Shown here piece after piece: positions 47,440-58,146 of a DNA stretch of 60,000 nucleotides. Within the stretch, counting starts at the first letter, position 1; each line of letters begins with the position of its first letter. Source of the stretch: Membranipora membranacea (Eukaryota > Bryozoa > Gymnolaemata > Cheilostomatida > Membraniporidae); the NCBI GenBank assembly GCA_914767715.1, contig OU612067.1, positions 20,870,162-20,930,161 on the forward strand. The letters run 5' to 3'. The notes beneath the pieces are model-generated. The model was not told the origin of the DNA. It saw nothing but the letters and a program-made list of their open reading frames with translations, and searched no databases. The position numbers were made by a program, and so were the translations under genes.

Positions 47440-47640
47440 ATGGGGCCAATGAGGCCATCAACTGGTCCGAGTTTGAAAGAATTCCGTTGTCTATTTAAAT
47501 TTTTTACCCTGCGTTTGGCATGTTTTTTAATGACAAAAGTGGCCCTCGTTAAAAATGTCGCTGACGCCAAACTAAAAGGGGCAGCCCCAAACGGGTTTCA
47601 GTTCCAAAGTCAGCATGAAATTCCCCACGGTTTAGAGTAG
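47440..47640 (+). repeat. Variant monomer shared with 53377 (offset 5937)
   Basis: Both read GAATGGGGCC at the start and CCGTTGTCTATTT, a rare pairing. Units 28711 and 46773 share GAATGGGGCC but not the second change. Confidence 0.75.
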
Positions 47641-48776
47641 GTTAGGAGGAAATCTATTTTTTGAACTGGCCGTAAAAAAAGCAAAGGGTCCCCCCTTTGT
47701 TACTTTTTTTAATTTTAAAGTCGCTCTCATTTCCGTTCTATTTATCGTAGGATCTTCATATTCTGGAATTTGAATGAAGCCAATGAGGCCATCAACTGGT
47801 CCGAGTTTGAAAGAATTCCGTTGGCTATTTAAATTTTTTACCCTGCGTTTGGCATGTTTTTTAATGACAAAAGTGGCCCTCGTTAAAAATGTCGCTGACG
47901 CCAAACTAAAAGGGGCAGCCCCAAACGGGTTTCAGTTCCAAAGTCAGCATGAAATTCCCCACGGTTTAGAGTAGGTTAGGAGGAAATCTATTTTTTGAAC
48001 TGGCCGTAAAAAAAGCAAAGGGTCCCCCCTTTGTTACTTTTTTTAATTTTAAAGTCGCTCTCAGTTCCGTTCTATTTATCGTAGGATCTTCATATTCTGG
48101 AATTTGAATGAGGCCAATGAGGCCATCAACTGGTCCGAGTTTGAAAGAATTCCGTTGGCTATTTAAATTTTTTTACCCTGCGTTTGGCATGTTTTTTAAT
48201 GACAAAAGTGGCCCTCGTTAAAAATTTCGCTGACGCCAAACTAAAAGGGGCAGCCCCAAACGGGTTTCAGTTCCAAAGTCAGCATGAAATTCCCCACGGT
48301 TTAGAGTAGGTTAGGAGGAAATCTATTTTTTGAACTGGCCGTAAAAAAAGCAAAGGGTCCCCCCTTTGATACTTTTTTAAATTTTAAAGTCGCTCTCATT
48401 TCCGTTCTATTTATTGTAGGATCTTCATATTCTGGAATTTGAATGAGGCCAATGAGGCCATCAACTGGTCCGAGTTTGAAAGAATTCCGATGGCTAATTA
48501 AATTTTTTACCCTGCGTTTGGCATGTTTTTTAATGACAAAAGTGGCCCTTGTTAAAAATGTCGCTGACGCCAAACTAAAAGGGGCTGCCCCAAACGGGTT
48601 TCAGTTCCAAAGTCAGCATGAAATTCCCCACGGGTTAGAGTAGGTTAGGAGGAAATCTCTTTTTTGAACTGGCCGTAAAAAAAGCAAAGGGTCCCCCCTT
48701 TGTTACTTTTTTTAATTTTAAAGTCGCTCTCATTTCCGTTCTATTTATTGTAGGATCTTCATATTCTGGAATTTGA

Positions 48777-49083
48777 ATGAGGCCAATGAGGCCATCAACT
48801 GGTTCGAGTTTGAAAGAATTCCGTTGGCTATTTAAATTTTTTACCCTGCGTTGGGCATGTTTTTTAATGACAAAAGTGGCCCTCGTTAAAAATGTCGCTG
48901 ACGCCAAACTAAAAGGGGCAGCCCCAAACGGGTTTCAGTTCCAAAGTCAGCATGAAATTGCACACGGTTTAGAGTAGGTTAGGAGGAAATCTGTTTTTTG
49001 AACTGGCCGTTACTTTTTTTAATTTTAAAGTCGCTCTCATTTCCGTTCTATTTATCGTAGGATCTACATATTCTGGAATTTGA
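48777..49083 (+). repeat. 307-bp monomer lacking the 27-bp inverted repeat
   Basis: Joint at 49007; the T-tract is ATCTGTTTTTTG but the start is GCCAATGAGG, so it is a mosaic of the G-type with an ordinary left half. Confidence 0.92.
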
Positions 49084-49619
49084 ATGAGGCCAATGAGGCC
49101 ATCAACTGGTCCGAGTTTGAAAGAATTCCGATGGCTATTTAAATTTTTTACCCTGCGTTTGGCATGTTTTTTAATGACAAAAGTGGCCCTCGTTAAAAAT
49201 GTCCCTGACGCCAATCTAAAAGGGGCAGCCCCAAACGGGTTTCAGTTCCAAAGTCAGCATGAAATTCCCCACGGTTTAGAGTAGGTTAGGAGGAAAACTA
49301 TTTTTTGAACTGGCCGTAAAAAAAGTAAAGGGTCCCCCCTTTGTTACTTTTTTTAATTTTAAAGTCGCTCTCATTTCCGTTCTATTTATCGTAGGATCTT
49401 CATATTCTGGAATTTGAATGAGGCCAATGAGGCCATCAACTGCTCCGAGTTTGAAAGAATCGCGTAGGCTATTTAAATTTTTTACCCTGCGTTTGGCATG
49501 TTTTTTAATGACAAAAGTGGCCCTCGTTAAAAATGTCGCTGACGCCAAACTAAAAGGGGCAGCCCCAAACGGGTTTCAGTTCCAAAGTCAGCATGAAATT
49601 CCCAACGGTTTAGAGTAGG

Positions 49620-51473
49620 TTAGGAGGAAATCTATTTTTTGATCTGGCCATAAAAAAAGCAAAGGGTCCCTCCTTTGTTACTTTTTTTAATTACAAAGTC
49701 GCTCACATTTCCGTTCTATTTATCGTAGGATCTTCATATTCTGGAGTTTGAATGAGGCCAATGAGGCCATCAACTGGTCCGAGTTTGAAAGAATTCCGTT
49801 GGCTATTTAAATTTTTTACCCTGCGTTTGGCATGTTTTTTAATGACAAAAGTGGCCCTCGTTAAAAATGTCGCTGACGCCAAACTAAAAGGGGCAGCCCC
49901 AAACGGGTTTCAGTTCCAAAGTCAGCATGAAATTCCCCACGGTTTAGAGTAGGTTAGGAGGAAATCTATTTTTTGAACTGGCCGTAAAAAAAGCAAAGGG
50001 TCCCCCCTTTGTTGCTTTTTTTAATTTTAAAGTCGCTCTCATTTCTGTTCTATTTATCGTAGGATCTTCATATTCTGGAATTTGAATGAGGCCAATGAGG
50101 CCATCAACTGGTCCGAGTTTGAAAGAATTCCGATGGCTATTTAAATTTTTTACCCTGCGTTTGGCATGTTTTTTAATGACAAAAGTGGCCCCCGCTAAAA
50201 ATGTCGCTGACGCCAAACTAAAAGGGGCAGCCCCAAACGGGTTTCAGTTCCAAAGTCAGCATGAAATTCCCCACGGTTTAGAGTAGGTTAGGAGGAAATC
50301 TATTTTTTGAACTGGCCGTAAAAAAAGCAAAGGGTCCCCCCTTTGTTACTTTTTTTAATTTTAAAGTCGCTCTCATTTCCGTTCTATTTATCGTAGGATC
50401 TTCATATCCTGGAATTTGAATGAGGCCAATGAGGCCATCAACTGGTCCGAGTTTGAAAGAATTCCGTTGGCTATTTAAATTTTTTACCCTGCGTTTGGCA
50501 TGTTTTTTAATGACAAAAGTGGCCCTCGTTAAAAATGTCGCTGACGCCAAACTAAAAGGGGCAGCCCCAAACGGGTTTCAGTTCCAAAGTCAGCATGAAA
50601 TTCGCCACGGTTTAGAGTAGGTTAGGAGGAAATCTATTTTTTGAACTGGCCGTAAAAAAAGCAAAGGGTCCCCCCTTTGTTACTTTTTTTAATTTTAAAG
50701 TCGCTCTCATTTCCGTTCTATTTATCGTAGGATCTTCATATTCTGGAATTTGAATGAGGCCAATGAGGCCATCAACTGGTCGGAGTTTGAAAGAATTCCG
50801 ATGGCTATTTAAATTTTTTACCCTGCGTTTAGCATGTTTTTTAATGACAAAAGTGGCCCTCGTTAAAAATGTCGCTGACGCCAAACTAAAAGGGGCAGCC
50901 CCAAACGGGTTTCAGTTCCAAAGTCAGCATGAAATTCCCCACGGTTTAGAGTAGGTTAGGAGGAAATCCAATTTTTGAACTGGCCGTAAAAAAAGCAAAG
51001 GTCCCCCCTTTGTTACTTTTTTTAATTTTAAAGTCGCTCTCATTTCCGTTCTATTTATCGTAGGATCTTCATATTCTGGAATTTGAATGAGGCCATCAAC
51101 TGGTCCGAGTTTGAAAGAATTCCGATGGCTATTTAAATTTTTTACCCTGCGTTTGGCATGTTTTTTAATGACAAAAGTGGCCCTCGTTAAAAATGTCGCT
51201 GACGCCAAACTAAAAGGGGCAGCCCCAAACGGGTTTCAGTTCCAAAGTCAGCATGAAATTCCCCACGATTTAGAGTAGGTTAGGAGGAAATCTATTTTTT
51301 GAACTGGCCGTAAAAAAAGCAAAGGGTCCCCCCTTTGTTACTCTTTTTAAATTTAAAGTCGCTCTCATTTCCGTTCTATTTATCGTAGGATCTTCATATT
51401 CTGGAATTGGAATGAGGCCAATGAGGCCATCAACTGGTCCGAGTTTGAAAGAATTCCGATGGCTATTTAAATT
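49620..51473 (+). repeat. Duplicated block, copy 1 (offset 8527 to copy 2)
   Basis: It matches 58147-60000. Shared rare forms are GATCTGGCCATAAAAAAAGC, GGGTCCCTCC, TTAATTACAAAGTC, TTCTGGAGTTTG, TGGCCCCCGCTAAAAATG, ATTCGCCACGG and CCACGATTTAGAG. Differences include ATCCAATTTTTG near 50970 here against ATCTATTTTTTG in the partner, and GGAATTGGAATG near 51405 here. Confidence 0.85.
51087..51411 (+). repeat. 325-bp monomer lacking one AATGAGGCC word
   Basis: It carries CCACGATTTAGAG, shared with the unit at 59614. Confidence 0.92.
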
Positions 51474-51744
51474 TTTTACCCTGCGTTTGGCATGTTTTTT
51501 AATGACAAAAGTGGCCCTCGTTAAAAATGTCGCTGACGCCAAACTAAAAGGGGCAGCCCCAAACGGGTTTCAGTTCCAAAGTCAGCATGAAATTCCCCAC
51601 GGTTTAGAATAGTTAGGAGGAAATCTATTTTTTGAACTGGCCGTAAAAAAAGCAAAGGGTCCCCCCTTTGTTACTTTTTTAAATTTTAAAGTCGCTCTCA
51701 TTTCCGTTCTATTTATCGTAGGATCTTCATATTCTGGAATTTGA

Positions 51745-52040
51745 ATGAGGCCAATGAGGCCATCAACTGGTCCGAGTTTGAAAGAGTTCCGTTGGCTATT
51801 TAAATTTTTTACCCTGCGTTTGGCATGTTTTTTAATGACAAAAGTGGCCCTCGTTAAAAATGTCGCTTAAAGGGGCAGCCCCAAACGGGTTTCAGTTCCA
51901 AAGTCAGCATGAAATTCCCCACGGTTTAGAGTAGGTTAGGAGGAAATCTATTTTTTGAACTGGCCGTTACTTTTTTTAATTTTAAAGTCGCTCTCATTTC
52001 CGTTCTATTTATCGTAGGATCTACATATTCTGGAATTTGA
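51745..52040 (+). repeat. 296-bp monomer with two deletions
   Basis: It lacks the 27-bp inverted repeat (joint at 51964) and a further 11 bp after GTCGCT (reads GTCGCTTAAAGG). It also shows GAAAGAGTTCC in place of the EcoRI site. Confidence 0.9.
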
Positions 52041-52510
52041 ATGAGGCCAATGAGGCCATCAACTGGTCCGAGTTTGAAAGAATTCCGATGGCTATTTAAA
52101 TTTTTTACCCTGCGTTTGGCATGTTTTTTAATGACAAAAGTGGCCCTCGTTAAAAATGTCCCTGACGCCAATCTAAAAGGGGCAGCCCCAAACGGGTTTC
52201 AGTTCCAAAGTCAGCATGAAATTCCCCACGGTTTAGAGTAGGTTAGGAGGAAATCTATTTTTTGAACTGGCCGTAAAAAAAGCAAAGGGTCCCCCCTTTG
52301 TTACTTTTTTTAATTTTAAAGTCGCTCTCATTTCCGTTCTATTTATCGTAGGATCTTCATATTTTGGAATTTGAATGAGGCCAATGAGGTTATCAACTGC
52401 TCCGAGTTTGAAAGAATCGCGTAGGATATTTAAATTTTTTACCCTGCGTTTGGCATGTTTTTTAATGACAAAAGTGGCCCTCGTTAAAAATGTCGCTGAC
52501 GCCAAACTAA
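52041..52510 (+). repeat. Duplicated segment (offset 4901 to 56942-57410)
   Basis: Units 52041 and 52375 match 56942 and 57276, including TTCATATTTTGG, GAGGTTATCAACTGC and GAATCGCGTAGG. A private change here is GTAGGATATTTAAAT where the partner has GTAGGCTATTTAAAT. Confidence 0.78.
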
Positions 52511-54009
52511 AAGGGGCAGCCCCAAACGGGTTTCAGTTCCAAAGTCAGCATGAAATTCCCAACGGTTTAGAGTAGGTTAGGAGGAAATCTATTTTTTGAT
52601 CTGGCCGTAAAAAAAGCAAAGGGTCCCCCCTTTGTTACTTTTTTTAATTTTAAAGTCGCTCACATTTCCGTTCTATTTATCGTAGGATCTTCATATTCTG
52701 GAATTTGAATGAGGCCAATGAGGCCATCAACTGGTCCGAGTTTGAAAGAATTCCGTTGGCTATTTAAATTTTTTACCCTCCGTTTGGCATGTTTTTTAAT
52801 GACAAAAGTGGCCCTCGTTAAAAATGTCGCTGACGCCAAACTAAAAGGGGCAGCCCCAAACGGGTTTCAGTTCCAAAGTCAGCATGAAATTCCCCACGGT
52901 TTAGAGTAGGTTAGGAGGAAATCTATTTTTTGAACTGGCCGTAAAAAAAGCAAAGGGTCCCCCCTTTGTTGCTTTTTTTAATTTTAAAGTCGCTCTCATT
53001 TCCGTTCTATTTATCGTAGGATCTTCATATTCTGGAATTTGAATGAGGCCAATGAGGCCATCAACTGGTCCGAGTTTGAAAGAATTCCGATGGCTATTTA
53101 AATTTTTTACCCTGCGTTTGGCATGTTTTTTAATGACAAAAGTGGCCCTCGCTAAAAATGTCGCTGACGCCAAACTAAAAGGGGCAGCCCCAAACGGGTT
53201 TCAGTTCAAAAGTCAGCATGAAATTCCCCACGGTTTAGAGTAGGTTAGGAGGAAATCTATTTTTTGAACTGGCCGTAAAAAAAGCAAAGGGTCCCCCCTT
53301 TGTTACTTTTTTTAATTTTAAAGTCGCTCTCATTTCCGTTCTACTTATCGTAGGATCTTCATATTCTGGAATTTGAATGGGGCCAATGAGGCCATCAACT
53401 GGTCCGAGTTTGAAAGAATTCCGTTGTCTATTTAAATTTTTTACCCTGCGTTTGGCATGTTTTTTAATGACAAAAGTGGCCCTCGTTAAAAATGTCGCTG
53501 ACGCCAAACTAAAAGGGGCAGCCCCAAACGGGTTTCAGTTCCAAAGTCAGCATGAAATTCCCCACGGTTTAGAGTAGGTTAGGAGGAAATCTATTTTTTG
53601 AACTGGCCGTAAAAAAAGCAAAGGGTCCCCCCTTTGTTACTTTTTTTAATTTTAAAGTCGCTCTCATTTCCGTTCTATTTATCGTAGGATCTTCATATTC
53701 TGGAATTTGAATAAGGCCAATGAGGCCATCAACTGGTCTGAGTTTGAAAGAATTCCGTTGGCTATTTAAATTTTTTACCCTGCGTTTGGCATGTTTTTTA
53801 ATGACAAAAGTGGCCCTCGTTAAAAATGTCGCTGACGCCAAACTAAAAGGGGCAGCCCCAAACGGGTTTCAGTTCCAAAGTCAGCATGAAATTCCCCACG
53901 GTTTAGAGTAGGTTAGGAGGAAATCTATTTTTTGAACTGGCCGTAAAAAAAGCAAAGGGTCCCCCCTTTGTTACTTTTTTTAATTTTAAAGTCGCTCTCA
54001 TTTCCGTTC

Positions 54010-54560
54010 TATTTATCGTAGGATCTTCATATCCTGGAATTTGAATGAGGCCAATGAGGCCATCAACTGGTCCGAGTTTGAAAGAATTCCGTTGGCTATT
54101 TAAATTTTTTACCCTGCGTTTGGCATGTTTTTTAATGACAAAAGTGGCCCTCGTTAAAAATGTCGCTGACGCCAAACTAAAATGGGCAGCCCCAAACGGG
54201 TTTCAGTTCCAAAGTCAGCATGAAATTCCCCACGGTTTAGAGTAGGTTAGGAGGAAATCTATTTTTTGAACTGGCCGTAAAAAAAGCAAAGGGTCCCCCC
54301 TTTGTTACTTTTTTTAATTTTAAAGTCGCTCTCATTTCCGTTCTATTTATCGTAGGATCTTCATATTCTGGAATTTGAATGAGGCCAATGAGGCCATCAA
54401 CTGGTCGGAGTTTGAAAGAATTCCGATGGCTATTTAAATTTTTTACCCTGCGTTTAGCATGTTTTTTAATGACAAAAGTGGCCCTCGTTAAAAATGTCGC
54501 TGACGCCAAACTAAAAGGGGCAGCCCCAAACGGGTTTCAGTTCCAAAGTCAGCATGAAAT
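54010..54560 (+). repeat. Duplicated segment (offset 3565 to about 57575-58125)
   Basis: Units 54045 and 54379 match 57610 and 57945: both pairs show CATATCCTGG, AAAATGGGCAGCC and GTCGGAGTTTG. The partner gains one A in the A-run near 57845, which moves the offset to 3566. Confidence 0.78.
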
Positions 54561-54711
54561 TCCCCACGGTTTAAAGTAGGTTAGGAGGAAATCTATTTTT
54601 TGAACTGGCCGTAAAGAAAGCAAAGGTCCCCCCTTTGTTACTTTTTTTAATTTTAAAGTCGCTCTCATTTCCGTTCTATTTATCGTAGGATCTTCATATT
54701 CTGGAATTTGA

Positions 54712-55035
54712 ATGAGGCCATCAACTGGTCCGAGTTTGAAAGAATTCCGATGGCTATTTAAATTTTTTACCCTGCGTTTGGCATGTCATTAATGACAAAA
54801 GTGGCCCTCGTTAAAAATGTCGCTGACGCCAAACTAAAAGGGGCAGCCCCAAACGGGTTTCAGTTCCAAAGTCAGCATGAAATTCCCCACGGTTTAGAGT
54901 AGGTTAGGAGGAAATCTATTTTTTTAACTGGCCGTAAAAAAAGCAAAGGGTCCCCCCTTTGTTACTCTTTTTAAATTTAAAGTCGCTCTCATTTCCGTTC
55001 TATTTATCGTAGGATCTTCATATTCTGGAATTTGA
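54712..55035 (+). repeat. 324-bp monomer lacking one AATGAGGCC word
   Basis: It has a further one-base loss and change in the T-run (GCATGTCATTAATG). Confidence 0.9.
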
Positions 55036-55367
55036 ATGAGGCCAATGAGGCCATCAACTGGTCCGAGTTTGAAAGAATTCCGATGGCTATTTAAATTTTT
55101 TACCCTGCGTTTGGCATGTTTTTTAATGACAAAAGTGGCCCTCGTTAAAAATGTCGCTGACGCCAAACTAAAAGGGGCAGCCCCAAACGGGTTTCAGTTC
55201 CAAAGTCAGCATGAATTTCCCCACGGTTTAGAATAGTTAGGAGGAACTCTATTTTTTGAACTGGCCGTAAAAAAAGCAAAGGTCTCCCCTTTGTTACTTT
55301 TTTTAATTTTAAAGTCGCTCTCATTACCGTTCTATTTATCGTAGGATCTTCATATTCTGGAATTTGA

Positions 55368-55692
55368 ATGAGGCCATCAACTGGTCCGAGTTTGAAAGAA
55401 TTCCGATGGCTATTTAAATTTTTTACCCTGCGTTTGGCATGTTTTTTAATGACAAAAGTGGCCCTCGTTAAAAATGTCGCTGACGCCAAACTAAAAGGGG
55501 CAGCCCTAAACGGGTTTCAGTTCCAAAGTCAGCATGAAATTCCCCACGGTTTAGAGTAGGTTAGGAGGAAATCTATTTTTTGAACTGGCCGTAAAAAAAG
55601 CAAAGGGTCCCCCCTTTGTTACTCTTTTTAAATTTATAGTTGCTCTCATTTCCGTTCTATTTATCGTAGGATCTTCATATTCTGGAATTTGA
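55368..55692 (+). repeat. 325-bp monomer lacking one AATGAGGCC word
   Basis: First unit of trimer copy 1; preceded by AAAGGTCTCCCC and CATTACCGTTC. Confidence 0.92.
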
Positions 55693-55988
55693 ATGAGGCC
55701 GATGAGGCCATCAACTGGTCCGAGTTTGAAAGAATTCCGATGGCTATTTAAATTTTTTACCCTGCGTTTGGCATGTTTTTTAATGACAAAAGTGGCCCTC
55801 GTTAAAAATGTCGCTAAAAGGGTCAGCCCCAAACGGGTTTCAGTTCCAAAGTCAGCATGAAATTCCCCACGGTTTAGAGTAGGTTAGGAGGAAATCTATT
55901 TTTTGAACTGGCCGTTACTTTTTTTAATTTTAAAGTCGCTCTCATTTCCGTTCTATTTATCGTAGGATCTACATATTCTGGAATTTGA
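55693..55988 (+). repeat. 296-bp monomer with two deletions
   Basis: Joint of the 27-bp loss at 55912; the 11-bp loss reads GTCGCTAAAAGG; start variant GGCCGATGAGG. Confidence 0.9.
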
Positions 55989-56320
55989 ATGAGGCCAATG
56001 AGGCCATCAACTGGTCCGAGTTTGAAAGAATTCCGATGGCTATTTAAATTTTTTACCCTGCGTTTGGCATGTTTTTTAATGACAAAAGTGGCCCTCGTTA
56101 AAAATGTCGCTGACGCCAATCTAAAAGGGGCAGCCCCAAACGGATTTCAGTTCCAAAGTCAGCATGAAATTCCCCACGGTTTAGAATAGTTAGGAGGAAA
56201 TCTATTTTTTGAACTGGCCGTAAAAAAAGCAAAGGTCTCCCCTTTGTTACTTTTTTTAATTTTAAAGTCGCTCTCATTACCGTTCTATTTATCGTAGGAT
56301 CTTCATATTCTGGAATTTGA

Positions 56321-56645
56321 ATTAGGCCATCAACTGGTCCGAGTTTTAAAGAATTCCGATGGCTATTTAGATTTTTTACCCTGCGTTTGGCATGTTTTTT
56401 AATGACAAAAGTGGCCCTCGTTAAAAATGTCGCTGACGCCAAACTAAAAGGGGCAGCCCCAAACGGGTTTCAGTTCCAAAGTCAGCATGAAATTCCCCAC
56501 GGTTTAGAGTAGGTTAGGAGGAAATCTATTTTTTGAACTGGCCGTAAAAAAAGCAAAGGGTCCCCCCTTTGTTACTCTTTTTAAATTTATAGTCGCTCTC
56601 ATTTCCGTTCTATTTATCGTAGGATCTTCATATTCTGGAATTTGA
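56321..56645 (+). repeat. 325-bp monomer lacking one AATGAGGCC word
   Basis: First unit of trimer copy 2; the remaining word is mutated to AATTAGGCC. Confidence 0.92.
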
Positions 56646-56941
56646 ATGAGGCCGATGAGGCCATCAACTGGTCCGAGTTTGAAAGAATTCCGATGGCTAT
56701 TTAAATTTTTTACCCTGCGTTTGGCATGTTTTTTAATGACAAAAGTGGCCCTCGTTAAAAATGTCGCTAAAAGGGGCAGCCCCAAACGGGTTTCAGTTCC
56801 AAAGTCAGCATGAAATTCCCCACGGTTTAGAGTAGGTTAGGAGGAAATCTATTTTTTGAACTGGCCGTTACTTTTTTTAATTTTAAAGTCGCTCTCATTT
56901 CCGTTCTATTTATCGTAGGATCTACATATTCTGGAATTTGA
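56646..56941 (+). repeat. 296-bp monomer with two deletions
   Basis: Joint at 56865; same 11-bp loss and GGCCGATGAGG start as the unit at 55693, its partner in the 953-bp trimer. Confidence 0.9.
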
Positions 56942-58146
56942 ATGAGGCCAATGAGGCCATCAACTGGTCCGAGTTTGAAAGAATTCCGATGGCTATTTAA
57001 ATTTTTTACCCTGCGTTTGGCATGTTTTTTAATGACAAAAGTGGCCCTCGTTAAAAATGTCCCTGACGCCAATCTAAAAGGGGCAGCCCCAAACGGGTTT
57101 CAGTTCCAAAGTCAGCATGAAATTCCCCACGGTTTAGAGTAGGTTAGGAGGAAAACTATTTTTTGAACTGGCCGTAAAAAAAGCAAAGGGTCCCCCCTTT
57201 GTTACTTTTTTTAATTTTAAAGTCGCTCTCATTTCCGTTCTATTTATCGTAGGATCTTCATATTTTGGAATTTGAATGAGGCCAATGAGGTTATCAACTG
57301 CTCCGAGTTTGAAAGAATCGCGTAGGCTATTTAAATTTTTTACCCTGCGTTTGGCATGTTTTTTAATGACAAAAGTGGCCCTCGTTAAAAATGTCGCTGA
57401 CGCCAAACTAAAAGGGGCAGCCCCAAACGGGTTTCAGTTCCAAAGTCAGCATGAAATTCCCAACGGTTTAGAGTAGGTTAGGAGGAAATCTATTTTTTGA
57501 ACTGGCCGTAAAAAAAGCAAAGGGTCCCCCCTTTGTTACTTTTTTTAATTTTAAAGTCGCTCTCATTTCCGTTCTATTTATCGTAGGATCTTCATATCCT
57601 GGAATTTGAATGAGGCCAATGAGGCCATCAACTGGTCCGAGTTTGAAAGAATTCCGTTGGCTATTTAAATTTTTTACCCTGCGTTTGGCATGTTTTTTAA
57701 TGACAAAAGTGGCCCTCGTTAAAAATGTCGCTGACGCCAAACTAAAATGGGCAGCCCCAAACGGGTTTCAGTTCCAAAGTCAGCATGAAATTCCCCACGG
57801 TTTAGAGTAGGTTAGGAGGAAATCTATTTTTTGAACTGGCCGTAAAAAAAAGCAAAGGGTCCCCCCTTTGTTACTTTTTTTAATTTTAAAGTCGCTCTCA
57901 TTTCCGTTCTATTTATCGTAGGATCTTCATATTCTGGAATTTGAATGAGGCCAATGAGGCCATCAACTGGTCGGAGTTTGAAAGAATTCCGATGGCTATT
58001 TAAATTTTTTACCCTGCGTTTAGCATGTTTTTTAATGACAAAAGTGGCCCTCGTTAAAAATGTCGCTGACGCCAAACTAAAAGGGGCAGCCCCAAACGGG
58101 TTTCAGTTCCAAAGTCAGCATGAAATTCCCAACGGTTTAGAGTAGG

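Larger units (their letters stand above)
55368..57145 (+). repeat. Trimer of shortened units, two tandem copies (953 bp period)
   Basis: Units of 325, 296 and 332 bp starting at 55368, 55693 and 55989 are followed by the same series at 56321, 56646 and 56942, an offset of 953 bp. Markers are GGCCGATGAGG, GTCGCTAAAAGG (an 11-bp loss) and AAAGGTCTCCCC. Match is seen from about 55240 to about 57145. The second copy has ATTAGGCC at 56321 instead of ATGAGGCC. Confidence 0.88.
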
